From: Buxus sempervirens
Taxonomy: Eukaryota > Streptophyta > Magnoliopsida > Buxales > Buxaceae
Reading direction: 5' to 3'
Assembly (NCBI GenBank): GCA_947561395.2
Contig: OX387184.1
Coordinates: 6,138,001-6,202,000 of the forward strand
Length of the DNA: 64,000 nt
The notes under the pieces are model-generated. The model saw only the letters and a list, made by a program, of their open reading frames with translations. It ran no database searches and was not told the DNA's origin. The position numbers and the translations under genes were made by a program. Numbering within the stretch: the stretch's first letter is position 1; each line of letters starts with the position of its first letter. Below are positions 22,593 to 35,036 of the stretch, piece after piece.

Positions 22593-25500
22593 ATGGACCA
22601 AAGACCGGATCTTCCCAAAGTTTGATTGGTAGGCTTTATGGTATTTTCTCTGATGGCCTCCCTTTTGCAGCACCACTCTCCAGTTCAGGAACAAATGAAG
22701 TTCAGCTGGTATGATCATTTCTGAATGTATGCCTTACCTTAAGATTATCTGCAGAAAAAAATATCATCTGCATATCTTTATGGTATATGCTTCCTGGCCC
22801 GTCTTAAAAATTGTGCTACTTGGTTTGCTTTGTTCTAGGTGAAGGGTGTCTTGCAAATGCTACAAGGCTTCTCCAGTTCTCTGTTCTACTGGGATCAAAC
22901 TGCTCAAACATTTTGTGCCAAAAATGGGATTTATGTAACTCACCTTTCCCAGACAAGTTTAGAAACTATTCTAAATCAATTTGTATATGGCGCAACATGT
23001 TTACGAATGGTAGAAATTACTGTCAACAAGATGGATACATCTGTGAGAACACCTCCTCCTACATTGAGGGCCTTTTCAAACTCTGTTTCAGTTTGGCTTA
23101 AGGTGTCTATATTTACAGTACTTTGATTATATCTTTGATTTTCATATTTTATACTTTTATTGTTAGCAAACTTCTCTAAGTAAATGGAGTCATGTTGTTT
23201 TGTGGAACAGAGGCTGCGATATGTTGCTTTAAGAGAGGAAATAAAAATACATGACCATGATTCTAGAATTACTCCGACTCTCCTTGGTTTAACGAATGCT
23301 TTATCAAGGTACTGCATTTGATGGCTATGAGTGTTAAATGTTTGTAAGTCTTTGGTATATTATCCAGTAATTTTAGAAGCTAAAATTTAAATGCTTGCTT
23401 CACTTCCAGTATAGTCTCCAGCTTTTCTTCGTCTTTTCTTCTATATATATATATGTGTGCGTGTGTGTATATTATTTCTTTGATAGTTCATATCTCATTC
23501 AATAGACTATTTTATTTTATAGTTTATGCGCTGGAGCTGAACACCTACTGCAAGTTGTGATAGAAGCAATTCCGGTTGTTTATTTTGAGCCCCAATCTTC
23601 TATTCCGGCTGGTGAAGTGGCTGTTTGTATTCTTGATCATCTCTACAAGAAGTTAAATGAAGTTTGTCTCGTGCAAGGAGGCGAGGTTGCAAAATCATTC
23701 TAAGAGTGCCATGTGATCCTGTCATTTATACAAAGTTCTCTTGGTATATATAACTGATTTGGAATTTTCTAATTACAGGAGGAAGCGTACCAGATGCTAC
23801 TGTTCATATTTGTGGGGAGTCTACTTCCTTATCTAGAGGGGCTTGATTTGTGGCTTTATGATGGAATACTCGACGATCCATTTGAAGAGGTATTTTAGTT
23901 TGATGTATTGTGTCCAGTGGAATACACTTGCTATTTGAAGTTAGTATTTATCAACTGAGGTATCATGATTGGAAATGGTACTATGGGAGACTTTCTTCAT
24001 TTTCTCCATCATGCAGTGATCTGTGTGCACCCCTACAAAAGAAAAAACACACACACACACACACACACACCAAAATCACTAAACATGCACAAGAAAAAGA
24101 GAAAACCCTTGGTGTATGGCATGGTGCTCAGTCCCCCATGTTTTTCTCATGGACTGCAGAATATTCAACCCTCCCCTCCCCTTTTATTGGAACACAATAT
24201 GCTATTTCATGAATTACTAAATCCTGAAAGTAGTCATTATTTTGTTTTCTTTTGAATTCCTTAGATACGATTGAATGATTGATTACCACTACACTTTCTA
24301 CTTATTTCTCTTATCTTGTCTCAGTCACCCCTTATATCTTTATTTTCTCTGTAGATGTTCTTTTATGCGAACAAAGAAATTGAAATTGATCATGCCGCAT
24401 TCTGGGAGAAAAGCTTTCTAATGAGATCCTTGCATCGTCAAAAAATAGGTTCTGGGCTCTCTTCTGCTACTTGTACTAAAGTTGGTGAATCCCTGGCTAA
24501 TGAAAAGAAGGAAGTGGCTGGCAGGAAATCTATCCCGATATCTAACTCCCCAAAAGGAAAAGACCAGAATGCTATGGATCTTGAAGTCTGTCCTTTATTT
24601 ATCAAGGACATGGCCAAGGCAATTGTATCTGCTGGGAAATCACTGAAGTTGATCCGGCACATTTATGGGGAGTATGTAACAGTATCTGATGGAGTTGGTA
24701 ATCATGATATTGATGGCTTCAGAAGGTTAAAGGATAGTAACGATGTAAGCGAGATGCATCACAGGCAGTGCATATCAGGTTTAACCTTGACAGAGGTCTT
24801 CTGTGTGTCATTGGCAGCTCTTATTGGTAACGGTGATCACATCTCCAAATACTTTTGGCAGGATGAGTCCCATTTCACTAAGATAGCCCAATTGTTTGAG
24901 TCTTACATGGACAAACACAAGCCGACAGAAGAAAATTGTGAAACATTGTCACAACCAACATACTCAGAGAAGATTTGGTGTAAGTTTTTAGTTGAAACCA
25001 TGTTACAGAAAAGAGAGATTTATTCAACTAAGGATGGAAATGACTCTCATGCAGTGAAAGAAGAAAATGTCACTGCCAGTTTTGTGGATCAATCATCCCT
25101 AAATAGAATGTTTTGTCCAGAAAATCCAGTTATAACTGTATGTGAAAAATTTCTTAATGAAAACAGGCCTGCTTGGGGTACATTGAACGTATCTGGAAAA
25201 TTTCACCTTCCCCCTTTAAATGATGAGAGCTTACATGAGGCAATTTTCTGTGGAAAGAAGGAACTATCACTTTGTGTGAATGGAACAGATTATACTTCTG
25301 GGTTTCCTTCTGGTGAGTCTAAACATTTGGAGGATGACATAATGATATTAGAAGGCTTGTTCCCCTTCCCAACGATTCTTCCTTTGTTACGGGTACTACT
25401 AGATTTCTTGTTATTGGAACAGTTTTGCTTCTATAGCACTCACTTTCTAGGTGCATTTCTGAAACTCAGTTTTTTTAATTTAAAAACAGGATGACCTCCA

Positions 25501-28500
25501 TATTTCTGAGCACATACCTTTCCAGAAAAACAGCACCCTCTCATCGAGATTTCTTAATTGGTTTCCAACTGTTGAACCAAAATCTACCCCACTTCCTGTT
25601 GTCATTGTACAGGAGTGTCTTACTGTATACATCAAGAAACAGGTATATCCCGAAGATTCTGAAATTATGCTTCTTAGGTGGTATGTACGGTTTTGGTCAT
25701 TCAAAGTGTTTATGGTTATATACATTCTAGGTGGATTATGTAGGCAGGCATATCTTGTTGAAATTGATGAATGATTGGAGATTGATGGATGAGCTTGGTG
25801 TTTTACGTGCTATATATTTATTAGGTTCAGGTAATTTCTTGTTATGTTAGACTTTTGAGCATTGTTGAATAATTTGAATATTTAATCATATCATTTATTG
25901 GACATTATTATGGAAACTTTATGGTTTCCAGGTGACCTGCTCCAGCAATTCCTGACTGTACTTTTCAACAAGCTAGATAAGGGAGAGTCCTGGGATGATG
26001 ATTTTGAGCTGAACACCATACTACAGGTACAAATAATGACATCTGCACATGAAAATGACTGAAGAAAATTTAATATAGACATTGAGTAGATGCCATAAAT
26101 GAATTACTGGATACATAATTGTTTACATGGCACACATTCAGCGAGAAGGGGACCAATCATGAATTGCCTGTTTTAGAAGGTCCTCTAAGCATAATTAGTG
26201 TAATTTCTAGTGACTTTATCCCTCCCATAGCCCTTAGCGTCTACCCTATATGTGCCTTACTGTGAAGCAAGTTGCATGCTAGTGATGAATTCTATCCAAC
26301 TGGCTCTAGTTAAATTCTTTTTTATTTATTTGGACAAGTTGCCATATTCTGATCAAACATGAGAATTTTAATCGAGTTAGTGGCGTCCAATTAGATTACT
26401 TGTTAGCATAGTACTGGGGTTAATAGTAGAGAAGACCGTTTGTTGAGGTGGGATCAAGTTTGCAAAGATCATAGTAAAGGAGGCATGAATCTGGGAATCT
26501 TGAAGGAAAGAAATCTGGCCATTCTAGAGAAATGGTTATGGAGATATGGAGGGATGAAGTACTTGGATGCGGATCATCACTAGCAAATATAGAACTGTCA
26601 GTACTGGAAGGGATATAAACTCCCCTGCCAGATGTCATAGTTCAATCCTGTTAAGGAATATCTCTTTGCTAGCCCATTTCTTTTACCCTACATTCATTTC
26701 TTGGAAACTCTGGATCTTCCGTCAATTTCTGGAAGGATGTTTGGTGGGGGCTAAGCACCCTTGAAATTCTTTTTCCTCCGGTTTACAAGTTTTGCATCCA
26801 ACAGAAATGTTCTTTTAACAGATATTTTGTTTTAGTCCTCAAATGGCCTCCAATGAACCTCCCCCTTGGATGTGATCCTTAACATGGTATTCCTGTCCTT
26901 GTGGAATCTTTGAAAGAAGTCTTCATTGATCCTCAGGTACAATATGTTTGCATTTGGTCTTTGGATATTTAGTGCATCTTCTCTACCAGTTCTTTCTTTC
27001 CAATTCTCCGGAAAGATAGCTTTGTCTCACCTCAAAATCTCTTTCTGGTCCATTTGGAAATCTGTAGTCCTGCCTAGAGTAAATGCCTTCGCTTGGATTG
27101 TTCTTCTTAATAGAATTAATACCTGTGATAACTTATGGAAAAGGAGGAGGAAACTTACGATTTTGCTACGTGTTTGTCTTGTGTTTGTCAGGGAAAATGA
27201 GTGGATCACCTCTTTGTTAAATGTACAGTGGCTGATAACATTGGCTGATAACATTTGAAGGGCTTCAGATCCAGTGGACAGGCATGGGTGATGCCTAGTT
27301 CTATGCCTCAGGTTTTTCTTACTTGTAGATTCCAGGGTGTAGTTAAAAGTCAAGGTTTCATCAAGACTTTGGTTCTTTGCGTCTGTTTGCTTGATTTAGG
27401 GAGCAAGAAATAAGTGTATATTTGAAGGCAATAATTGGTGTCCTGGGGTAGCATGGACTCTCATTTCCAGAACAGCAAATTGAGCTTCTCCGGTCTTTAA
27501 AGGTTTTAATCTCATGGATTTGTTTAGTGACTGGAGAACCTTGATTTTGTAACCCTCTGTGAAAGATGTTCCCTTGGAAATCTGGGTACTTCTGGAGTGG
27601 GAGGTGTTTTCAAAAACCAGAAAGTTCATACTCAGGAAACATAGGTTGGAGATTCCCTCAGCAGAATTGATGGCTAGAAATGGGAGATTTCAAGCACTAT
27701 CATCAGTTAGCTGTTTACTAAGCCTGTAATACTTTGGATGCTCCATCATCAATTCAATCGCCTAATTCCTTTTATTTGAGGTTTAATTCTAAACTTTCTC
27801 ACACTGGTAGAACATGGATCCAGATTGATTGATCTGTATTCAGGTCCTTTAATGCTAGAATGGAAGGATGTTGTCCAGCTTTCTGAGTAGAGATTTTAGG
27901 ATCTGGTTAGATCAGGGTTGTTACCAAATCTACCTGTATTGGTCAATCTCCTGTTTCCTCTTCGAGTTACTCCTCCAGATGGTCACTTGTTGTATTTTAT
28001 TCTTTTCTTCTTTCTGTTTTTTCTTTTTGGGCAGTCCTTTCTGCTCTCTTTGTGATTCCTAGTTTCTATTAAAACATGTTCTTCTTTCTTCTTTACTGAT
28101 TAAGAAAAGGGTTCTGATATGCACATCTTCATCCGTACTGATTTAACAAAAAGAAAAACCATGGATTCTGATATCAACTGCAGATTGTTACACTTTTATC
28201 TTACCAGTATGGTGCCATGCTTATGTTCTTGGTGGATACATGCTCAAGGGGTATTTGTTCTCTCTTTCTACAGATCATAATAGAGCTAGTGTACTTGTTG
28301 GTCACAGGAATCCATTAGAAACTCTGCTGATGGCATGCTTCTAACTGCTCCAGATTATTTGGTTGTGTCAATTACAAAAGACAATGTTTCCGATGGCAAT
28401 GGGCAGTATGATACAGCTAATCTAGTCTCAACTCCCCATAAAGCTAACCATCATAGTGTCGGTATTGATGCCCTTGATTCGCTGAAATTTACATACAAGG

Positions 28501-29924
28501 TTTGCTTTATAACTTAGCCTCTTTGGCCCTTCAACTCTCTCTCTCTCTCTCTCCATCTCTCTGTTTTCAGCTGTGTATTTAACCTGGCAGGTTTCCTGGC
28601 CACTTGAACTTATTGCCAATACAGATGTAATTAAGAAGTATAACCAGGTACAAATTGTAACTTTAGTTTTTGTAGCTGTGAGATCTTGGTTTAGTATCCT
28701 ACAAGTCATTTTGTAATTCTCTATATAATGTAGGTGATGGGTTTCTTGCTGAAGGTGAAGCGTGCAAAATTTGTTCTTGATAAAGCTAGGAGGTGGATGT
28801 GGAAGGTTTGTTGCATTCAAAGTGTTACTTTGCCTTTCAGTTTAATCCCAACATGAAAATGATTTTATGGAACAATCTTCGATGTTATCTCTGTTTCTAA
28901 ATGAAACATCTGGAATTAATGGATATCATTGGGACACTTATCTTTCTGAATCAGCTAAAAATGACCTTCCCTGTAGGGTCGAGGTAGTGCTGTAGTCAAC
29001 CGTAAGCATCACTGGTTAGTGGAGCAGAAACTCCTCCATTTTGTGGATGCATTTCACCAATATGTGATGGACAGAGTAAAGTCCCAATCTTTTCTATTGA
29101 CTTGCTGATTGAAAAATTTGAGGGCTTCTTAATCTCTTACCATGCTTTGGTAAGCAGGTCTATCATAGCGCATGGCTTGAACTCTGTGAAGGTATGGCAT
29201 TAGCTGGGTCGCTTGATGAAGTGATAGAAGTGCATGAGGCCTATTTATTGTCTATTCAAAGACAGTGTTTTGTTGTTCCTGATAAGCTGGTATGGAATTG
29301 TCTCCATTCTTCTGTCTTGGAATCTATTTAAATGTTTTACTTTTCTTATTATATGAAGAGTAATGGTGGTACCCATTTCTGATACACTCCATTGAATCCT
29401 CAGTGGGCATTAATTGCCAGTCGAATCAAGAGCATCCTTGGATTAGCTCTTGATTTTTATTCGATACAGCAGACACTAAGTAGTGGTGGAGCAACTCCTG
29501 CTATCAAGGCAAGGTGTGAAATGGAAGTAGATCGGATCGAGAAGCAGTTCGATGATTGTATCGCTTTTCTTCTCAGAGTATTCCTTTTGTCTTATTGGCT
29601 ATTTTTATGCTTGACATGTGCACAAGCTTGCATGTGACTTGACCTCTTTATCAATAAGTATTTATATAGCTACATAGGCACAGGCATTTACTTGCATCTA
29701 TATACATACATGGATAAAATTTTAGAACTGAGTCTTCTCAATTCTTTTTGCAGGTCCTATCATTCAAGCTTAATGTGGGGCACTTCCCTCATTTGGCAGA
29801 TTTGGTTACCAGAATTAACTACAACTACTTCTACATGTCTGATGGTGGGAACTTGCTTACGGTCCCTGGCACTGAAACTACCTTTTCCAAACTGGGAAAA
29901 TCTTTTGCCGTCAGGACCAACTGA
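22593..29924 (+). CDS. GCP5: gamma-tubulin complex component 5 (GCP5, Spc97/Spc98 family)
   Basis: Subunit of the gamma-tubulin ring complex, which nucleates microtubules at the cell cortex, nuclear envelope and spindle. Sixteen exons agree in phase throughout: 22593-22708, 22839-23102, 23211-23308, 23523-23685, 23779-23889, 24355-25392, 25490-25642, 25731-25830, 25932-26026, 28308-28499, 28591-28647, 28734-28805, 28977-29075, 29158-29289, 29404-29577, 29754-29924; about 1010 residues are covered. Motifs seen: GVLQMLQGFSSSLFYWD near the N-terminus (grip 1), LPYLEGLDLWLYDGILDDPF, and in grip 2 FTYKVSWPLELI, YNQVMGFLLKVKRAKFVLD, HFVDAFHQYVMDRVYHSAW and SFKLNVGHFPHLADLVTRIN. The 1038-bp exon encodes a variable, charged insertion with weak conservation, as in GCP5 relatives. 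The first exon shown starts at codon position 2, so the start codon is upstream and unresolved. No stop or frameshift seen. Confident for family and type. Confidence 0.92.
23438..23470. repeat. TA/TG dinucleotide run in GCP5 intron
   Basis: tatatatata followed by tgtgtgcgtgtgtgt, an ordinary intronic microsatellite. Confidence 0.85.
24047..24070. repeat. (CA)n microsatellite in GCP5 intron
   Basis: About twelve ACs in a row in the intron between exons 23779-23889 and 24355-25392. Confidence 0.9.
26420..27860 (+). mobile_element. decayed LINE (L1-type) 3' fragment in GCP5 intron
   Basis: Within the 2.3-kb intron 26027-28307, degenerate frames read LLRWDQVCKDHSKGGMNLG and NLAILEKWLWRYGG, the region just after the reverse-transcriptase domain of plant L1 ORF2. 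These are followed by the zf-RVT-like IWKSVVLPRVNAFAWIVLLN and NTCDNLWKRRR. Stops and frameshifts abound and the RT core is absent. The insertion accounts for most of the intron's excess length. It lies in the same orientation as the gene. I did not find its target duplication. Confidence 0.75.
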
Positions 29925-30810
29925 TATGAGATGCTCATGATTTATGAAGATGCCATACATTGTAAATTGGTGAATGTAAGCGTGTTCTCTTCTTGAAATC
30001 TGCCACGAATTCTTTATGGTTGTGTGAGTCTGTGTGTAGTTTTAGTCTTTGTATATTATGATAATGATGAAAGGAGAAACATAATTTATTGCATGTACAA
30101 GCTTGCATAACATTGCAATAGAGCCCAACTTGAAGCAGAACTAATCCCATTTGCTTTTCTCCATGAACTTTCTTGAATAGAACAATATCTTTTTGTGTTT
30201 GTACATACCGTGTCTGTCCCCTAAGAGGTTAGCATGGTTCAAATGGAGAATAAGAACTCAAAAACATCTTTTTCTCAATCAGGAAATCGAATTTGTGGTC
30301 AACTACAATTGATCTTTGTGAAAGCCTGGCACAGCATCACTCTGAAAGGAGCAGCACTGTAAGTGGCAGCCTCCTTTTAGTGTAAACTACATTTCCTTGA
30401 GGAACTTTAACTTGCGTTCATTTGCCAGTTTCCGAACCTGTTCTAGACGGATCAGAGGGTTGGTCATACATTGGCAAAATGGAAAACTTCATGTCGTAGA
30501 TGCCTGCTACATAAAAACGTGGGCTTTCCGGTGGGAGACAACCATGGAAAATGAACTGCCATAGTTTGTGATGGATAAGAAGTTCTTCATTACATCCAAC
30601 GCATGGGAGGCTGGACACATAATTGTAGCTCGTGAGAATGATTTCTCTTCTGTGTGAGATGTGTATGATTTTGTGTATTAAATAATTTGATTAAATTTCT
30701 GAGTGACTTATTGCTGATGATGTGGATCTATTGGAAAGAAGGTAAATTATATCATCTTTGAGCAAAATGTTCAAGTATTGCTTTTTCCAAAAGAGAAAAC
30801 AAGTAGGAAC
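29925..30810. other. GCP5 3' flank and intergenic DNA before serpin A
   Basis: T/A-rich probable 3' UTR, then mixed intergenic sequence. GCP5 (plus) and serpin A (minus) converge here with roughly 0.9 kb between stop codons. I recognise no additional gene. Confidence 0.5.
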
Positions 30811-32143
30811 TTACTCGAGTGGGTTGAGCAGAGCTCCCTTGAAGAACACAAACCCAGAAATTTCTTCCCTGATCATGAACAGGAATGGATGGTCAGCAAC
30901 AAATGTTGGAGGTGAAACCCTACGCTTTTGCAATATACGTCGGGGTGCAGTGCTGCCTCGGTCCCTTCCTCGTTCACTTCAATGCAAGCCTTGTGGAATA
31001 TCTGTGATACGTAGAGCTTGGCACCGTGGGGAGAGTCCACCACCTCTGTTTGCTCTCCAACATCCATGAAGGGAAATGTCAGTCCGAGTTGCTTCATGGT
31101 TTCCGAAGCTTCAAGTCCGAAAGAAATCTTAAACCTCGGGATCCAGAAATGCTTAAGATCCTTTTCTCGGAGCTCCAGATGCCGCTCGAAGAACCCAGTG
31201 TTGGAACTGAACTTGTCTACCAGATTCAAAAATCCATCTTTCTGGTCTGGGAGGAAGAAATACATGGAGAACTCCCTCTCATCATGGCCATTCTGGTAGG
31301 GTAGTTTGAGGACTTTGAAGCCGTCGGAGTCATAATGTCGGTAGAGTTGTTTATGGTATTTCTTGACTGTCATGAAAGGTACTCGAACGGTCTCCCGGTT
31401 AAGAAGGTAAAACTCCCGGTCCTCGGTCTTGGATGCATCGAACTTCCGATCCCAGGATCCTTTGAAGTAGAGTGCATTTGTAAGGACAAGTGCAGTGGTG
31501 GAATCCAGAGACTCAGATGGGAGAAGCTCCTTGATGAGCCCTTTTGTCGCTTCCTCAACCCATGAATTGACTTCATTTCTCACTTCATCAGCCTTCATCA
31601 AGGAGCGTTGAACATTATAATTATGCTTTGTTAGCCGTAATTAAAATAAAGGAAAAAGTAGTAGTGAATTCAACTCAGGAAAAATAAATTTCTTATTTTT
31701 TTTTTCCGTTTTCTTTCCAACCTGAAAAGATTTCATACCTTTGTTTGGAAGTCCACCTGTTTGGCTTCTGCTTTGAAGGTACCATGAACAATCTCAACAA
31801 AAGTAGGCTTGAGAGGAAACTTTTGATCGACCCAGATGCCGTTGACAAAGGATAAAATGGGTCCTCCATTAAGGTTGTTCTGGGGGTCTTCATTGGCGGA
31901 GGCAACGGCAACAAGGCGTAAAGAGAGCATATTGGCATCGTTGATGCTGTTGGTTCCAAGGAAGTAAAGCAACTGTTCTAAAGTTCGTCCTTTTGATCCT
32001 ACAGCGATCAGGCTCAAGCTAGCGTGGAATGACAACGGAGAAATCACGAAATTAGAGTAGTTTTCAGCCTGGTTTAATAGAACTCGCTTGGCCATACGCA
32101 GATAGAAATCTGTATTGAAGGAAACGTGGACTTGCGGTTCCAT
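30811..32143 (-). pseudogene. serpin A, frameshifted just before the reactive-centre loop
   Basis: Two-exon plant serpin. Exon 1 is 31739-32143 (starting [20 protein letters not shown]), exon 2 30811-31592. The serpin core is intact: [29 protein letters not shown], and the sheet-insertion hinge start EGTEAA. Compared with its neighbours it lacks 7 bases in the hinge (exon 2 is 782 versus 789 nt). The open frame then changes to [11 protein letters not shown] and stops about 20 residues later, without loop, FVADHPFLF signature or C-terminal strands. The original frame beyond the deletion is still clean to a stop at 30811-30813 and would give the loop [11 protein letters not shown]. The lesion therefore looks young, and the copy cannot inhibit proteases as annotated. 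Confidence 0.85.
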
Positions 32144-33286
32144 TGGTGGATCCTCGATAGTGGGACGCTAACTTAAATCTCGATTATGGTACCCATGAAA
32201 GAGAAAAAAAAGAGAGAGAGGAGAGAGAGAGAGCTGTGCAGCTTTGTAATCCTCATAATACTAACATATACGATAGGAATGGGTTGAGTTCTCGAGGCAT
32301 TCAAAGGCCAAAATGTCACCGTTGTTCGTTTAGTAGGAGGCTACTTATCATACCCATGGGAAGGATTCTTTGTCCCTGTGTCGTCGTCGTATTATCAGAA
32401 CTTCCTATATGATAATAACGTCCTAAACTAGTTAAGAATATTTTAATATACATATAGTAGAGCCTCTATCTACACCTTTATTTGAATTTTTTCATAAGAT
32501 TGTGTCAAGTGTAATTAAAAGTTCAGTTCACATCCTGTATGACCTTTATCTATAATTTTATTTGCAGCTTTTCATTGGATTGCTTAAAAATTTACGGTTA
32601 TGCTGTTCATAGTACTTATGACATGATCTCAATGCAGGCTTCACATAAGGTTGTAGATAAAGATCTTACAAAATCTCAATTGTTAAAAGTTTACAATTAT
32701 ACCATTTAAATGGTTTTTTAATACATGGCATGATGCTATGGAGGCTCCAAATAAAAATGCAGAGAAACAATAATATGCATATATATATTAAGGATTTAAA
32801 TCATTTAGAGTTGAACCCGTAAAAGGATTCAACTGTAGCCAATCAAACATTGCCACATCAGCCATGCAACAATAATAAAAAAGTGAACAAACTTTCAAAT
32901 GTTTTAATGCAACAAGAGAGAGTTTCAGGGCTGAAGTGGCAATGTTTGATTCGCAAAAGGGTTCAACTGTAGACTATGTGAATCCTATAGTAATATATCC
33001 ACCTTTAGGCTATCTCCCGTATATTCATATGCTCCAACTCCAACCAACTGGATCCAGACGATTGCGCTAATTGTCCCCTGTTGTAAATTTTGTGAACAAG
33101 TTTTTATTCCCTTCTGCACTGACAAACTGGTACCAACTATTGAGAGACTGTTTACCAAAAAGAAACTATTGAGAGACTCGATCAGATTATTGAAGAAGTT
33201 CCTCATATCTTCTTATTTTAGATGATAATCTTTGAGCACAAGGCTCCACTGGTATTGTTTTTTAAAAAGAGAAAACACGTAGGAAC
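32144..33286. other. spacer between serpins B and A
   Basis: Contains the duplicated serpin upstream block (GA-rich leader, then cattcaaaggccaaaatgtc), a degraded copy of the spacer MITE (about 32460-32760), and a conserved block (32985-33280) that also lies directly downstream of serpins C and D. It is one unit of the array's segmental duplication. No additional gene. Confidence 0.6.
32461..32760. mobile_element. degraded copy of the nested spacer MITE
   Basis: Begins agcctctatctacacctttatttga and ends ggctccaaataaaaatgcag, with an inner pair cctttatctataattttatt / ggttgtagataaagatctta. It is orthologous by position to the copy at 36938-37252, but the outer right terminus has decayed. Confidence 0.6.
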
Positions 33287-34648
33287 TTATACGAGTGGGT
33301 TGAGCAATGCTCCTGTGAAGAACACAAGCCCGGAAATTTCTTCCCTGATCATGAACAGGAAAGGGTGATCAGCAACAAAAGTTGGAGGGGAAGCTCTACC
33401 CATCATTCTTCCAATTCGTGGTGCAGTGCTAGCCGCAGCCTCGGTCCCTTCCTCGTTCACTTCAATGCAAGCCTTGTGGAATATCTGTGATACGTAGAGC
33501 TTCGCACTGTGGGGGGAATCCACCAACTCGGTTAGCTCACCAACATCCATGAAGGGAAATGTCAGTCCGAGTTGCTTCATGGTTTCGGAAGCTTCAAATC
33601 CGAAAGAAATCTTAAACCTCGGGACCCAGAAATGCCTAAGATCCTCTTCTCGGAGCTCCAGATGCTGCTCGAAGAACCCAGTGTTGGAACTGAACTTGTC
33701 TACCAGATTCAACAATCCATCATTCTGGTCTGGGAGGAAGAAATACATGGAGAACTCCCTCTCATCATGGCCATTCTGGTAGGGTAGTTTGAGGACTTTG
33801 AAGCCGTCGGAGTCATAGTGTCGGTAGAGTTGTTTATGGTATTTCTTGACTGTCATGAAAGGTACTCGAACGGTCTCCCGGTTAAGAAGGTAAAACTCCC
33901 TGTCCTCGGTCTTGGATGCATCGAACTTCCGGTCCCAGGATCCCTTGAAGTAGAGTGCATTTGCAAGGACAAGTGCAGTGGTAGAATCGAGAGACCCAGA
34001 TGGGATGAGCTCCTTGACGAGCCCTTTTGTTGCTTCCTCAACCCATGAATTAACTTCAATTCTCACTTCATCAACCTTCTCAAGAACATTTAACATTATA
34101 ATCATGTATTATTAACTGTGCGTATTCCAAATTAGGGAAAAATGTAACAATGAATTCAACTCAAGCAAAAGACTTTTTCTTTCTCCTTTGATTTCTCTTT
34201 TACCCAAACGGAAAAGATCACATACCTTTGTTTGGAAGTCCACTTGTTTGGCTTCTGCTCTGAAGGTACCATGAGCAATCTCAATAAAAGCAGGCTTCAG
34301 AGGGAACTTTTGATCGACCCAGATGCTATTGACGAAGGATAAAAGGGGTCCTCCAATGTTGTTGTTCTGGGGGTCTTCATTAATGGCAGAGGCAACAGCA
34401 ACGAGGCGTGAAAACAACATATTGGCGTCGTTGATGCTGTTGGTTCCAAGGGAGGAAAGCAACTGTTCTAAAGTGCGTCCTTTTGATCCTACAGCGATCA
34501 GGCTCAAGCTAGCATGGAATGACAACGGAGAGAACACGAAATTAGAACAGTTTTCAGCCTGGTTTAATAGAACTCGCTTGGCCATACGCAGATAGAAATC
34601 GTTATTAAAAGAAACGTGGACTTGCGTTTCCTTTGCTGGATCCTCCAT
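33287..34648 (-). CDS. serpin B, putative protease inhibitor
   Basis: Intact two-exon plant serpin. Exon 1 is 34226-34648 ([20 protein letters not shown]), exon 2 33287-34075, with an AAG/GTATG donor and an AAG acceptor before VDEV; about 403 residues, the usual serpin size. Serpins trap target proteases by covalent suicide inhibition; plant members act on cysteine, metacaspase-like or serine proteases. Seen: [24 protein letters not shown], hinge [12 protein letters not shown], signature [12 protein letters not shown]-terminus [11 protein letters not shown]. Counting from the hinge, the loop is P4-P1 IGRM and P1'-P4' MGRA, so P1 is Met. No signal peptide, so probably nucleocytoplasmic. The upstream block and both splice sites are shared with C and D. 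Confidence 0.9.
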
Positions 34649-35036
34649 GGTGGAACTCTAATTGAAAGCTCGATTATGATACCACCATTAGAGAGCTCGA
34701 GCTGTGCAGCTTTGCATTTCTCATAATTAATACATAGTTCTCGAGGCGTTCAAAGACCAAGATGTCACTGTTGTTCGCTTAGGTTTTTTAGGTAAGAGGC
34801 CGGCCAGTTTTACTTATCCGTGCGAAGGAATTTTTGACTTTTGCCAACGTGTCCTTGTCATGTTATCAGAACTTTACGTCCGTGAGAATAACGTAACGTT
34901 TTAAACAAGAGTTTGCAATATTTTAATATGCATATGGACAATAAGTAGAAAATAGTGTTCACCTGGCCCTTTATATTTTAGCAAATAAAGACAACTCATA
35001 ATCTTGATATTATCTACGTCCAAAACAAATGAACAT
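34649..35036 (-). promoter_or_regulatory. upstream region of serpin B
   Basis: The first 300 bases upstream of the start codon are strongly conserved with the same regions of C (39290-39600) and D (54825-55200): gagagctcgagctgtgcagc, an AT-rich box (taattaatacat), then cgttcaaagaccaa and gaggccggcc. The conservation suggests shared regulation or simply recent duplication. Confidence 0.55.

Noticed and set aside
33549..34048. Plus-strand open frames antisense to serpin exons in every copy
   Set aside because: They recur in all copies at the same offset because the serpins are conserved on the other strand; no start context, splicing or family match.
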